Assembly: GCF_947179165.1 (NCBI RefSeq)
Contig: NC_077240.1
Location: 49,970,501 to 50,034,500, forward strand
Source: Solanum dulcamara
Taxonomy: Eukaryota > Streptophyta > Magnoliopsida > Solanales > Solanaceae
Direction of reading: 5' to 3'
Length of the DNA stretch: 64,000 nucleotides
Shown here: one piece after another, positions 32,532 through 44,870 of the stretch
Layout: the number at the start of each line of letters is the position of its first letter
Numbering within the stretch: position 1 is the stretch's first letter
Made by a program: the position numbers and the translations under genes
Notes under the pieces: model-generated
Told to the model about the DNA's origin: nothing
Seen by the model: only the letters and a program-made list of their open reading frames with translations
Databases searched by the model: none

Positions 32532-33140
32532 TTGATTGCTAAGGGTTGCATCTACAACATTGTGAGGATTAGGGATGTTGACTCTGAAATTCCTTCTCTT
32601 GAGTTGATTCCTGTGGTTAATGAGTTTCCCGATGTTTTTCCTGATGAGCTTCCTTGTGTCCCTCCCAGAAGGCAAGTTGATTTTGGTATCCATCTTCTCT
32701 TTGGTACCCAACCTATATCTGTTCCTCCCTACCGAATGGCCCCGATGGGATTAAAGGAGTTTAAGGAACAACTAAAGGACTTGTTGGGGAAAGGATTCAT
32801 AAGGCTAAGTATTTCACCATGGGGTACTACTGTATTGTTTGTGAGGACGAAGGAAGGGTCGCTTCATATGTACATAGACTGCCGGTAATTGACCAAGGTG
32901 AAGATTAAGAAAAAATATCCAATCCCTAGGATACATGATTTGTTTGACCAATTGCAAGGGGAAAGCCATTTCTCAAAGATTGATGTGCAGTCCGGCTACC
33001 ATCAACTAAGGGTAAGGGAGTGTGATATTCCTAAGACGACATTTTGAACAAGGTATGGTCACTATGAGTTTTTGGTGATTTCGTTTGGGTTGATGAATAC
33101 ACCGGTGGTGTTTATGGATCTAATGAATAGAGTGTTTTCA
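32532..33140 (+). pseudogene. Reverse transcriptase N-terminal half, element I
   Basis: Begins after protease with the connecting region (VVNEFPDVFPDELP, PPRRQVDFGIHL), then the RT fingers (PPYRMAPMGLKEFKEQLKDL, GFIRLSISPWG). After a stop at 32886 it continues with [33 protein letters not shown] and [13 protein letters not shown]. The first catalytic aspartate region (KIDV) is present. The break at 33140 (FMDLMNRVF) removes the YxDD motif, RNase H and integrase. Confidence 0.9.
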
Positions 33141-34770
33141 TGAACCAAGCCTAGAGTCTAGACGCGACATGACAAATAAGACACCTAGAGGTACCTCACC
33201 TAAGCCTCTTAGCATTCATTTATCTTTTCATAGGTAATGACATTCAATAACAAGAGGAAATACAAAGGGATAATGGGAGTGAGGGAAAATATTATAGAAT
33301 AGGAATCGTTATTGAGTTCAAAACTTGATACATCTATGTCCAAACATACCTCTACTAAATACTTGACGGGGGATAAGACATTTCCTTATCTCACCCTCAT
33401 AATAAATTAAAATAAGTATCGTGATAAGTATTCAAAAGACTTTACATAACAAAGCTAGAAAGGAAAGGATGTTATTCCCAAAGCATGTGAACTTACCAAT
33501 AAAGTAGCCTTTAACGTAATCAACTAGCTATGTAGAGGTGAATGTGGATCAACACTGGTACCTACATGGTGATATCATGTAGGAAAAAGAGTATGCGTTA
33601 GTACTTTGAATGTACTAAGTATATAGGCATTCATTGATATTGAAGAAACATTAGAACATTTGCATAGTATGAGATATAGTGTAATGCATGCATGATCAAC
33701 CAAGTAGATAACATTTGAAATGTTTATTTTATGAGAAGATAACCATAATCGATATTTAAGACCATGCGAGCTATTACATGGAATCCAACATAACCCCCTA
33801 CGTTGGCACGAGGAGACTATGTGTTGGGTAGAGCTGCATCAAACTTTATATTCCTTCTTTAACTTTAACTTTAGGAGCTTTTGTGGATCCACTAGCCTAA
33901 GCCTACAAGGGCTCCTATGTTAGCGCATAGTTAATGAGACAAGGGGTTTCTACTAGGATTCCCTTACCGAATCTCACCTCAATGCCCCATTCGGTTCTAA
34001 GTCAAATCCCATGAAATAATATATCATAATAACATAAGCATACATATAGTTTGAGACTTCAAATCATCATTTGGTAGAATAGCTCCTTAAAACCTTTGGT
34101 GATTCAAATATGCAAGAATTGTCCTTATTGGATAAAGAATTCTTCATTTATATCATTTCATTAATTCTTTCACTTCATAAGACTCCTTTTTTTATCATAG
34201 ACACTGCTTTTATAAACATTCATTTGGAGTCAAAAGCTTTCAAATAAAACTTTATTGAAAATATATTAAAACTAGGTGAGATCTATTCAATTAAACTTTC
34301 AAATCATTAACATCAGTATCATGATGCATGAGAGTAATGGAGTGTATAAATTAAAACATTTTTAAAACAGCCCACCAATACACTTAAAACCTTTTTTGTA
34401 CTTTCACATAAAAACCTTTGATAAATCAGTCTTTTTATGAAATTTAGAGTCAATAGAACTAAGATAAATAAACTTCAATTAGTCAATGATCTATATATTT
34501 GAAATCTTACTATGAAAACCCATAAAATTCATCATTTGAAATTGAGTTGCTAATTTAGGAAAATACTTGGGCTCCATGGGTGAAAGAACCCATGAATGAA
34601 ACCTACATACCTTGTGGAATAAATCACTAATGCAGCCTTGAGAATAGAGATTTGAAGAACCTTGAAGTGAAACCATAGACTTTGATTGAAACCTTTAGAA
34701 GAACTTGAGCAGAAAGGATTTTGTGTTGGAGTCTAAGTGTGAGAATGAGGGGTTTGGCATAGTTTAGGGT

Positions 34771-34781
34771 CCTTATATAGG
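34771..34781 (-). promoter_or_regulatory. TATA box of LTR J
   Basis: On the reverse strand ctatataagg lies downstream of the anchor gtgtggtcattttgggga and upstream of the pyrimidine-rich leader. This is the same layout as in E and L. Confidence 0.6.
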
Positions 34782-34859
34782 GTCCATTCTGTCCCCAAAA
34801 TGACCACACTTTGATGTTAAAACACGGGAAAAGACTAAAAGGCCCTTTAAAAAGTTATC

Positions 34860-35190
34860 CGAAACTGACCCTATGAGTAGACCCTACGGGTCGTATAACT
34901 TTTGACGAGTCATGGAAATGGCTTATCATGTAGGCTCTGAGGAAGCCCTGATTAACCAAACCTCTGAAGTTTTTTTATGAGTCGTGTTTATGACTCGTAA
35001 ACATTTCTATGAGTCATCAAATAGACTCGTCCTGTAGGTCTGAAACCCTGCACATCATTTTTATAACTTTTTGTTTCTTCTATGAGTCGTATTAGGGAAT
35101 CGTGACCTCCTTTCTTCACTTGGTCAAATACCAGGACTCACCATTAGTCCTATGAGTCAGTCCTATGACTCGTAGGAACATCCACGACCC
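34860..35190 (-). repeat. Inverted-word block, ATGAGTCGT/ACGAGTCAT type
   Basis: At least ten copies of tgagtcgt, tgactcgt, gacgagtcat or decayed forms (for example at 34913, 34977, 34990, 35009, 35022, 35083, 35154 and 35165), spaced by tcctgtagg and acttcagagg-like words. It occupies the place that in LTR C2 holds the ccatgg/ccacgg block. Confidence 0.8.
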
Positions 35191-35262
35191 AAAAAACTTG
35201 ACTTTCAGTCCATATTTCATAATTTTCCCTCATTTAGACTCTTCAACTTATGGGGTCTTACA

Positions 35263-35276
35263 ATATTTCCCCCTTG
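35263..35276 (-). other. Polypurine tract of element J
   Basis: On the reverse strand aagggggaaatatt directly precedes TGTAAGACC. This confirms that 33141-35262 is the 3' LTR. Confidence 0.8.
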
Positions 35277-35719
35277 GAAATATTTGTACTCTAATGAGAA
35301 TCATTAGCATAAAAAAATACAACACGAGGACTAGCAACCCAACATGAATACAATGACACTTTGAAATGCATAGAACATAAGATCTTTAAACTTAGCATAG
35401 AATATGACTTTAAAATTCACTTCTTGAACATGCATGTATATGAAGACTTAGGAAAAACTCAAACTAAGGAGTCTTAAACATTTGAGTATGAATAACTTTA
35501 TAGCTTAAGATTGAGTAGAATGAAATAGATGAGGGTATCGCGTCATCATATGCTATTCCCCTTCCCATGTAGTTATCTCAACTTGTTGATTCCTCCAAAG
35601 GACTTTGACGGATGCAACTTCCTTGTTCCTCAATCTCTTAACTTGCCAGACCAAAATTTCAACTGGGACCTCTTCATAGGTCAAGTTTTCTTCAATATTC
35701 ACTACATCCAATGGCACAA

Positions 35720-36929
35720 TTCAACTAGGATCACCCACATATTTTCTTAACATAGACATATGGAACACCAGATGAACCATGGTCATTTCCAAGAGCAACT
35801 CCAACTCATAAGCAACCTTGCCAACACATCTCAAGATTTTATATGGCCCTACGTACCTAGGGCTTAACTTTACTTTCTTACCAAACCGAACTACACCTTT
35901 CATAGGCGAATCTTCAGGTATACCGAATCATCCACACTAAACTCAAGATCCCTTCTCCTAGTATCGGAATAGGACTTTTGATGATTTTGAACCGCCTTCA
36001 AGCTTTCTGTAATGACTCTCACTCTTTCCAAAGAATCAAGCACCAAATCAGGATCCAATAAGGTCATCTCACCCACTTTGAACCAACTAACTGGAGACCT
36101 ACATCATATCCCATACAAAGCCTCAAACGGTGCCATCTCAATACTTGAGTTGTAGCTATTGTTATAGGCAAACTCAATGAGCGATAGATGGTCATCCTAA
36201 CTTCCTTTGAATTCCAACGCACAAGCCCTTAAGATATCTTCTAGCATTTAAATTATCTGCTCAGCTTGCCCATCGGTTTGTGGATGGAATGTGGTGCATA
36301 GCTTCACCTTAGTGCCAAGACCCCTTTGAAAGGACCTCCAAAAGCGAGAAGTGAATTGGGTACCATGATCCAAAATAATTGACAATGGTACACCATGCAA
36401 CCTTACCAATTCCTAAACATACAACTTAGCATAATCCTTAGTATTATAAGAAGTCTTGACCGGTAGGAAGTGAGCCGTCTTCTTCATTCTTTCAATAACC
36501 ACCCAAATCGAGTCATGATATTTTCTAGTACGAGGCAAACCCAGTACAAAATCTGTGTTCACATCTTCTTATTTTCAAGTGGGAATTTAAATTTCTTGTG
36601 CTAGGCTACCTATTCTTTGTTGTCCAGCCACAACTTGTTGGCAATTTGGGCCTTCGGCCATGAACCTTGCTATGCTCTTTTTCATGCCACCCCACCAATA
36701 TAGCTCTTTTAAGTCTCGATACATTTTTGTCAAATCGGGATGAATAGATATGAAGAATTATAAGCTTTCTTCAGGATCAAACCCCTTTGGCCATTGACAT
36801 TCGAAACACATAACTGACCTTGGAAGTGTAGTACCCCATCTCCCTTTGTGAAAAGACCTCTACTTTTTTTTCCTTCAACAACTTCTTTAATTCCACAAAC
36901 ATCGAGTCCAGGTCTTTTTTTGACTTAAT
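35720..36929 (-). pseudogene. Integrase pseudogene, element J
   Basis: Reading the reverse strand from 36929, the order is: the linker after RNase H (EVFSQ); the H2C2 region (SRFD, ELYWWGGMKKSIARFM, CQQV); and the catalytic core with the first aspartate in DFVLGLPRTRKYHDS. Next come ILDHGTQFTSRFWRSFQ (second aspartate), FHPQTDGQAEQ and LEDILRACALEF (glutamate), and [19 protein letters not shown]. The last part, 35903-35721, is KLSPRYVGPYKILRCVGKVA...HMSMLRKYVGDPS, the GPY/F module at the start of the chromodomain tail. Stops and two frame changes break it. It would have inserted element cDNA into chromosomes. Confidence 0.9.
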
Positions 36930-39611
36930 TGTCACGATCCAACCCCGTAGGCTGCGACTAGTGCCCGAGTTGGATACTCATATACATATCTATCAAACCT
37001 CATCAAACTGAAACCAAACACCATATGGAGGCTTTGTGAAAACATGATGTCCTCTCAAGCGTTACCTATGTGTATCAAGGTAACCTGTCTCCTGAGGAAG
37101 TGCAATTAATTAAAACATCCTAATACATGAGCCGACAAGACTGTCACTCCATACAATATTCCAAAATATATACATACGTGAGACGACAAGGCTTCTACTA
37201 CGAATGGGAACGTCCCAAAATACAAATCATACAGGCATTACCGAACACATATACACACAACCCACACATATGTCTATAGACCTCTAAGAGTATTAACAGT
37301 AGCATATGATGGGATAGGTCCCCACTGTACCCATGAATTAAACATATATATACATCAAAAAGGGGTCTATATCAAAAGTCTAGGCTCCGAGACAAAGGAT
37401 CACTCCAAGATAGCTGAATAGGAATCCTAGGCTAGCGGATAACCGAAGCTAGTACCTGTACCTGTGGGAATGAAATGCATCCCCCCGAGGAAGGGGTTCA
37501 ATACAAGATATGTGCGGAGTATGTAAGGCATGAAATATACCAGGAAAGATCATAACTGAAGTAGAGAGTCCAGGAGACAAGTATGATAATCAAGAACTCA
37601 CTGTACTTGTGCCTTATGAAATAAAATCATGCATATCATTATCATATACTATAACCAGCCCGAGACTCGGCGAAAGAGGTAATAATAGTATGCATGGGCA
37701 GAATATCATGAGCAACCATATACAATTAGATCATCATCTGAGACTTAATAGAATAATTAAAATGAACCATCATTTGAAAATCAAGACAGTAGTCATCTCA
37801 AGTACCTTTTGAATGTCACTATATCACATGGAGTCTCAGGAATCATAGACATGTATCAAGATAATGCAAAACAGCTTATGGAATCAGAGACATTTGTCAT
37901 CGTAGAGTCTTTAGAAATAGGAGCTTATACATCCAACTACTATTCAACATATAGAAGGCTCGAGGGCAGTAGCTCAACTACTTCAAGAGTTTTAACATCC
38001 AGAAGTGAATAAGGATGATGAATCATGTTCAGAACTTATGAATGGAATTACCCCAAAGCTCATATCATTTATTACTTACATCTAAGATATGCCAAAAGAA
38101 AGAAGGGATAGGATTTACATACCTTTAGCGCTTATTCGCAACATAACATGCATACACTGTTTAATAGTGTCTCAACCTATATTAAGACGTTAAGAACTAT
38201 GGTTAAGCTACGGGAAGATTTCAAAACACAATCCAACGTTAGCATCCCATTTCTAGAAAATTAGGCGACATTTCCCTTATATTCAAACCAACTACATAAC
38301 AATCAAGTCAACATGAACAACCACATGTTCAAGTGCTATATTAAAGTTAGCCAAGGCAATATTCAAGAATATTCCGAAACAACCCACACACTATTCCAAA
38401 TCAGCCCCCACATTATGACATTCCATAATCTTTAATATAATGACTACGACGTAATCAAGTTACTCTTAATAATCTACAACCACAACACTTACTCGGATGA
38501 ACTTACAACAATCCAACAATTACAACAACACTATATCTTTAACTACTCTTAGTCCTTTAATTCAACAAGAACAACAACACAACCAACCCAGATCATTCTC
38601 AATACAATACAATTATAATTTTCAATATCAAATTCCTTCACTTTCATCATATAACCAATGCCAACAGCAACTCCAACATTAATCGAAATTAATCCATCAT
38701 GTTTAGATTAGAACAACTCTAACAATTATAACCATACAATGTATAATCGTAACCACACATAATTTTTCAATTCAACACAAACAACCACATGTTACAATTA
38801 CAACTCCAACTTGAAATATTAAATTCTTTAATTTTAATTATATAACTCATGACAACAATAACCAAAATGTTAATTAAAATTAATTTACCATTTCCAAATA
38901 AAACAGCCCCTACACGGCTTTAACAACCTTCCAACGCCAACATACATAATTTTATACCTCCAATTAATGTTTACACATTCACAACACGTCCAAATTCATC
39001 CTAAAATGTATAGAAAATGATTAATTCTTACCTTAACAACTTTGCTTCTCAACTTGGCTGAAATGTGTAGATTGCACGTTAGGTCTTCTTACTACCCCAA
39101 TGATTAATTTACATTGTTAATTACCTCTAATTGGTTGAAAATACCTTATAAAAGTAGTGTGGGGATCAAAATTTGGGAGCTTTCTTTCTCATCCATGGCC
39201 GTGAGTTGCCATGGCTTGAACTCTCTTTCTTTTTCTCTATATTTTCCTCAAAGAAGAATGAGATAAAATGAGCTCTTAGCCATTAATTTTTCATTATATA
39301 TACAACCCCTAAGAGTGACAGATGTACAACCTTGACATGTGTCCCAAGGTCATCCATGGTAGCCCCTAAGAGTGACATGTGTCCATTGTGGATATGTATC
39401 CTACTATCATCCACCCTCCAATCATATTCTGCCACGTGTCTTGGTGGGTCCCACTTAGTGGTCTAATCAACTTAATTAATCTCAATTAATTCATAATCCC
39501 CACTTAATAATCTAGATCAAATAAAATCTATAACCAATTCGTGTATTAATTAAAATGGGGAATAAAAATCTCTATCGCACATCCGAGAATACACTTGTTC
39601 ATTACTTAAAG
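36930..39611 (-). mobile_element. LTR K, 3' portion (reverse strand)
   Basis: The left edge tgtcacgatccaaccccgtag is the reverse complement of a canonical LTR end. It shares its body with LTR F, including the conserved hairpin (37470-37500), cacgtgtc/cacatgtc words (39320-39440) and the TATA-like tatatataatg (about 39293). It is cut at 39611 by element A and resumes beyond it. Confidence 0.85.
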
Positions 39612-42600
39612 TGTTACACCCCACGCTTTTAAAAATCGGAATGTCTCATAAGTTCCTTAAACATTATCATGTGATCCGGATATGCTAAGACACTATCAAA
39701 TGACTCTAAGAAAGGGAGAATGTGATACCCCATAGTAGAGAAGGTTGGAAATGGAGTCATAAGAATTCGGAAGGAATTGGAGGCCAAGTAATGAGTCGTA
39801 GGACTCGATTTACCTATGTAAGTTACTAATTTGGAAGTTTTACATACTTAAGCTATTGGAGTACATACCAAGATTCCGTAGCACGGATTACATAGGCTCT
39901 TAAAATAAGACGAGATTACAAACCTATGAGAGGGAGCAAAAACTAGTTTCTGAACTTACGAAAGTGAAGCAAGCAGGTGACAAGAAACCACCTCAAGCAA
40001 GCAGGTGACTCACCTACTTGGGGTGGACCCCGCTGCCACATGGTAGCATGTGATTAGCCACAGGGATTGAGGTGGCACCCTAGAAGGCTGCCACGTGTCA
40101 CCCTAGAAGGCTGCCACGTGTCACCCTAGGGGGCTTCCACGTGGAACCTTCTAAAGAGGGGTATATATGTGTGTTAAGTGACTCTTAGTCACAATTTTCA
40201 TCAAAATCTCCATCCAAATAAAGAGAAAAAAACGTGAAGAACACAAGGAACAAGGCAACCACAATTTTGAGAAATTAAAGGTACGTTCTTCAATTTTTCT
40301 CCGTGAATTAATTATCTACAGTTTTCGTCAACTACATGGAGATGTATATATGTGTCTTACGATGTATACGTAATTAATTCTTCATCTTGGAACTTGAGAG
40401 AAAATTGAAAGAACAAAGAGAGAAAATATTAAAAACTAGTTAACAAACCCGTTTTTAGAGGGGACAGTTGTTAGTAATATTGGTATAACTTCTTGTGTAT
40501 AGCTTCGTTTTGGGTTATTCAATATGTTTTGGAAAGGTATTTCATATTTATATAACTTTCATTTAGACTTTCAAATCCAGTTTTGCTTTTAGCTTCTCGA
40601 AAAAGGGTGATGAAGTGTAGAGGAGGTATTGCCCAAATTTTGGTTTCGGAAATCTTACACGGATTACTGCTGGTGTTTTGGGCATATCTTTTTTTACAAA
40701 ATTGATGTAGGGGTGATTTGAAATTTTATGAGACCCTAAGACACATGTATATAACTTTCATGAAGGACATAAATCCTGTTTCCCTCCATTACCCCTTCGA
40801 AATAAAGCGACAAGGTAAAACAGTAAGCTGTCCAGAATTCACGTTTTGATAGTTTTGAGTGAGTTGTTGCTGCAGGGGTGTAATGTATTGTTGCAGGGCC
40901 TAAATGCATTATAAAAGGGATGTGGATGCTTCTGGTTGCAGAAACATGACCCCTCATTGCATATAATGAAAGGCGTTATAAAATAAAGGCTAGACGCCCT
41001 ATTGTGATATCGTATTTTTGAATAAGTCGTTTGGAGTTTATGTTGTATATTGTTGGTGTGGATTACTTAAACATATGCTGCAGGTTGTTGTTGTTGGTTG
41101 GCTGTAGGTCTTAGGGACCTAATTGGAAATTTGGATAGGGCATATTAAAGGGGAGGTGCTGCCCAATTTTCGTTAACGCCTTAACAAACTAAAGGACTAG
41201 TCGAGGAAATGACTAAGGAAATAGATTCTATTAATACTAAGGCGTAACCTAAGATGCTGGAAAGCTAAGAGTAGTTGATATTTATATTACTTTCATGTTG
41301 AATAGGTTCAAAGGATGGCGAGGCAAACAGGATAAGGAATAATTCAGACAAGGTATGTGAAGCTTCTCTTGGTATGTTTTTGGTATAGGTATGTAAAGCC
41401 TATCTTTTCTCTTTTGGCATGTCTTAGATGTAAGCAGGATATGATATGAACTATGGGGGTAATTCCATTCCCAGGTTCTGAATATGACTTCAGGACCCTC
41501 ACTCACTTTTGAATGTTAAACTTTAAAGTAGTAAGCTGCTATCTTCGAGTCTTCTATATGACTGTATAACAATTGATTCGACTAAACTCTTGTTTGTAAA
41601 AAAGAAAGACTCTGAGATAATTAATGCTCGGACTGCTATAAGATATTTCACATTGGTATACGTCTAAGATTTCTAAAAACTCCTTTTTACATAGTCCTTA
41701 GTGACAGTTAGAGAGTATTCGTCAGATACCTTCTGCCCTGATCCCCAGGTGATAGTTCACTTGATGACTTCATTGAGTCTCAGATAATGATTTAAACTGT
41801 GTTTTGTTTCTCACTACTCTACTCGTGTATACTGTAACACTTCTTTCACCGAGTCCTAGGTCGAGTCTGTTATCGTGCACAACTTACTGCATTCTCCACC
41901 GAGCCCTTCACTAGAGGGTCGGATACGTATGTATATATATATTTAATGATGATGTGTTGTAATAAGGTGACGATGGAGTGGGGCCTGATACTGATACTAC
42001 AGATATGATTCTCCGAATCCTTGAAAGGACTGGCTATATTGTATAATTTGAGCATGCATTCTTTTATGACACATAGAGTACAGGTACAGGTTTCCAATTT
42101 TGATAGTTTATCCCCTATTTCTCTACTTCAGATATGCTTCCAGTTGTATTATGTTATGTTTTACATACTCAGTACATATGTCGTACTGGCCCCTTTCTTC
42201 GGGGGGCTGCGTTTCATGCCCGCAGGTACGGGGTTTGGGAGTCCGTCAACTTAGGATTCTGCTTAGCTCAGCTAGAAGAGGATCCATTGTATCGGAGCCT
42301 AGTTTTTGCACTAGCCACTGATCTATATCATCATTTTATTTATTCAGAGGTACGTCGGGGGACCTGTCCCGCCATATGTTGTCATTATTATTTTTAGAGG
42401 TCTGCAGACATGTATATGTGGGTTGTGTATGTCAGTTTGATTCACCTGGGTCTACCTGATATATGATATACGTGATTATATTATGGCACCCTTGTCGGCT
42501 TGCGTGCCCTATCATATTGTGATGCAAACGAAAAAGGCTATAGGTTTATGAAAATATTATCGCCCAATGGGACTCTGCTATATAATATTGTTTTGTTTAC

Positions 42601-42687
42601 AGTTCAATTTGACCACAACTGATAGTTGGGTATATGGGGGGGTCCAGGTCGGACCCCAGTTGCGGCCTACGGGGTTGGGTCATGACA
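39612..42687 (+). repeat. 5' LTR of element A
   Basis: 3,076 bp, TGTTACACCCCACGC to gggttgggtcatgaca. It holds gagtcgtaggactcg (39791), repeated agcaggtgac words (39967-40015), three G-boxes, a TATA box, donor-like aaggtacgt (40279), two remaining caccgag...gggtcgg units (41840-41925) and the conserved hairpin (42160-42235). Confidence 0.9.
40091..40170 (+). promoter_or_regulatory. G-box/ABRE cluster and TATA box, 5' LTR A
   Basis: ccacgtgtca at 40091 and 40114, palindromic ccacgtgg at 40137, then gtatatatgt at 40161. CACGTG with flanking GTC is the core of plant G-boxes and ABA-response elements, bound by bZIP factors. The 23-bp unit carrying the first box is tandemly duplicated here. The 3' LTR has one unit and its boxes are mutated to catgtg. 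Confidence 0.6.
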
Positions 42688-42691
42688 GAAG

Positions 42692-42702
42692 TGGTACCAG
42701 AG
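42692..42702 (+). other. Primer-binding site, element A
   Basis: TGGTACCAGAG, one mismatch from the initiator tRNA-Met PBS, lies four bases after the LTR end. Confidence 0.85.
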
Positions 42703-43360
42703 TAGGTCGTCCTTAGATTGTCTACAGACCGTGTCTAGTAGAGTCTTGGTTATCGATGTGTTGCGTGCCACATCTATAAACAGGAAGCTATAGGACATTA
42801 AGGATATTACCTTTCTTCTACATTTGAGATCATGCTTTAGATCGGAGTCATAGGAAAATTCCTTATACTAACCTTGGATCTTAATAGAAGGACGACATAA
42901 ACCGAAGGAAGTAATTGACGATATGGAAAGTTACGAAGCATGCAGGTAAGTAAAGTAAAGCCACGGAAGATATCCGTTTGGTAAGGTATTGAACTAATAT
43001 TGAAATTTAAAGTTGAAACCTAAAAGGAAGGAAAACAGGAAATGCCACAGATGCAGTTTGAAGTTGGACATACGAGGTAAGTCCAGTATTTTTATATTAT
43101 TGTTAATATTGAAAGCCCCGTGTGGCTGCGGTGTAAGATGATATTGAAAGCCTTGTGCGGCTGGGATGGGATATGAATATATATATATGTGTTGGCCCTG
43201 TGAGGCGTTGTTGGTATTTTCTGCGTGCAGGTTATGGGATAGTAAGAAGTGTAGAGGAAACTCTGCCAAAATTTTCCCAGAACGGGGAAAAGGAAATGAA
43301 ACATAGATTTTTGAGATGTCTGAGAAGTTGATACCAAGTACCCCTACTGTGTTCAACTAA
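42703..43360 (+). other. Untranslated leader of element A with candidate intron
   Basis: The leader after the PBS is conserved with the leader of reverse-strand element M over several hundred bases. Both contain cgaggtaagtcca (donor; here G|GT at 43076/43077) and later a pyrimidine-rich cag|gt (here ending 43230), which would remove 154 nt. Reverse-strand frames of 81 and 120 codons across it are chance. Confidence 0.5.
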
Positions 43361-44788
43361 AGCTGTAAGAGGTATCCTTCAGGTTGCCGATAAGGGCCAC
43401 TCTTTTCTCTTGAAGAATTTTATTTCGGAGGAACAAAAGCTTATTTAAGTAGAAAGTTCGGACTACGGTATCTCCAGCCGTATTTGTACTATAGGAATAT
43501 AAACAGAGGGCTCAGGATGAAGGATAAGATGTCCCACGAATGAGTTTCATTCTTTTTGACAAAAATACCAAGCCCTCAACTCCTAATTGTAAATTAGATG
43601 AGTTGTTCATAGCTCGAGGATAAACTCAGAAGGAGACCAGGTAGGTCAAGTACTAAAAGAAGTACTGTGATGTTTAAGAGGTTTTGATTTCTTCCAATAA
43701 TGGTTGGAAAATGATTTATGATAACAATTTATAGTTCTCCACCGACTAATTAGGGAAAGAACTTCTAATAAAAGTACCTCAAACAAATGTCAGGAACTGA
43801 AAACGAATACGAACTAAAAGAGGGATATTGATATGTAAGTATGAATTGAACAGTGTGATACAATTATAGAGGGATAAAGTAAGACCACTAGTAAGGCGCA
43901 CCTAGTATACGTTGATTAAGTTAAAAGCCTGTGTTGAGCACGCAGTAAGAGTATGGAGCTTAAGATACAAAAAAATAACGCATGTACACAACGTCACCCC
44001 AGAAATAGTGGAGCCCTTAAGGGACAAGGACGATAAACTTAAGGAATAATTGGTGTAACCTACCTTCACCCCAAGGAATAAAGGATATAGGTTGGGGTAA
44101 AGCTACTATTTCAAAAAAAACTTGGAATAGTTATCGTCAGAATACTAGTACTGCCTAATTGAAATTGGAACAACTATAAGTACAAATAGAGGAAAGTACG
44201 ACTACTCTCTAAAGGGGGGAAGTTAAGGAGAAAATGGCAAAAGTAAGGTGAAGGCAATCGATATGGGAATATATTTGAGATGGGCGTCTAAACTTCAATA
44301 AGATATCTTGCCGAACCAAGTTAGAAAAATCCGAAAGCTACCAATAATTGGATGGAAGCCAGAATGCTATATAAGGCAGCGATAAGAAGTTGTGACGAGA
44401 CCCTGAACAACATAACATTAGAAAGAGGCTGCGTATAAAAACAAAAGAGTGTAACCATGAAAGGATATCAATCAACTTAAGAGACATTACGAAGGATAAT
44501 GACAGCATACTAGACCAAAAGCCAAAATATGGGTTATAGAGTTAGTCGCAAATGATGTTGCGATAGATAAATAATCAAAGAAAAAGCAATAAAAAGCCTC
44601 CTGTGGTAGAAAATGAGGAGAACACAAAGTGAATAAAGGATCGTGGAGCTAAAGGTCTATGCCGATATTGGATGCAAGATAACAGACGAAAGGACAGGGC
44701 AAAACATAAAGACTCACGAGACAACGCTGAGGTAAATCTGTAGCTAAGTCGAGTGCCCCACACATTATGGCAAGGATTACAATGAAAC
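43361..44788 (+). other. Unassigned internal region of element A
   Basis: By position this should hold gag, but I cannot recognise any gag block in any frame. 44650-44760 (gataac, acataaagactcacgag) weakly resembles 48050-48110 in the pol part, hinting at an internal rearrangement. Confidence 0.4.
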
Positions 44789-44870
44789 GCAACACGAAGA
44801 CTTCCTAGAGAGGTCACCCATCCCAATATTACTCTCGCCCCAGCACGCTTAACTTCAAAATTCTGATGGG
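44789..44870 (-). pseudogene. 5S rRNA gene fragment fused to LTR N
   Basis: The reverse strand matches plant 5S rRNA from about nucleotide 34 to 114. It includes cccatcagaa, gaagttaagcgtgct, gcgagagtaatat, gggatgggtgacctc and cgtgttgc, with roughly ten differences, mostly transitions. The internal pol III promoter boxes A and C lie inside it. The 5S strand is the same as that of LTR N, and the fusion point is in a run of Cs shared by both. The first 33 and last few nucleotides of 5S are missing, so it is not a functional rRNA gene. Confidence 0.85.

Larger units (their letters stand above)
30736..33140 (+). mobile_element. Element I: gag, protease and part of RT
   Basis: Only the last 25 bp of its 5' LTR (tagaccctaggcttggatc, ending atgaca) precede a decayed PBS, tagtatcagaagc, at 30765-30777. 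gag, protease and the first half of RT follow in the correct order. The element is cut inside RT by reverse-strand element J. It is the longest coding relic in the window, but it needs several frameshifts and stops. Confidence 0.85.
33141..35262 (-). repeat. 3' LTR of element J
   Basis: Reverse strand TGTAAGACCCCATAAG (35262) to aggcttggttca (33141), 2,122 bp. It carries the inverted-word block (34860-35190), the TATA box at 34771-34780 and a pyrimidine-rich leader. It also has the block with gggatttgacttag found in C2, E and G, and ends in a region shared with G. Confidence 0.9.
33141..36929 (-). mobile_element. Element J (reverse strand): 3' LTR and integrase
   Basis: The reverse-strand order is integrase (36929 to 35720), spacer, polypurine tract and 3' LTR (35262 to 33141). 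It inserted into the RT of element I. The upstream part (gag to RNase H and the 5' LTR) is missing, replaced at 36930 by LTR K. Confidence 0.85.

Noticed and set aside
32274..32711. 145-codon reverse ORF
   Set aside because: Antisense shadow of the protease and RT relics of element I, whose family motifs are clear on the forward strand.
30736..36929. Endogenous pararetrovirus (caulimovirid) as the source of the RT and protease
   Set aside because: The order gag-protease-RT with integrase, chromodomain-type tails, LTRs, PBS and polypurine tracts identifies Ty3/gypsy retrotransposons. No movement-protein or coat motifs seen.
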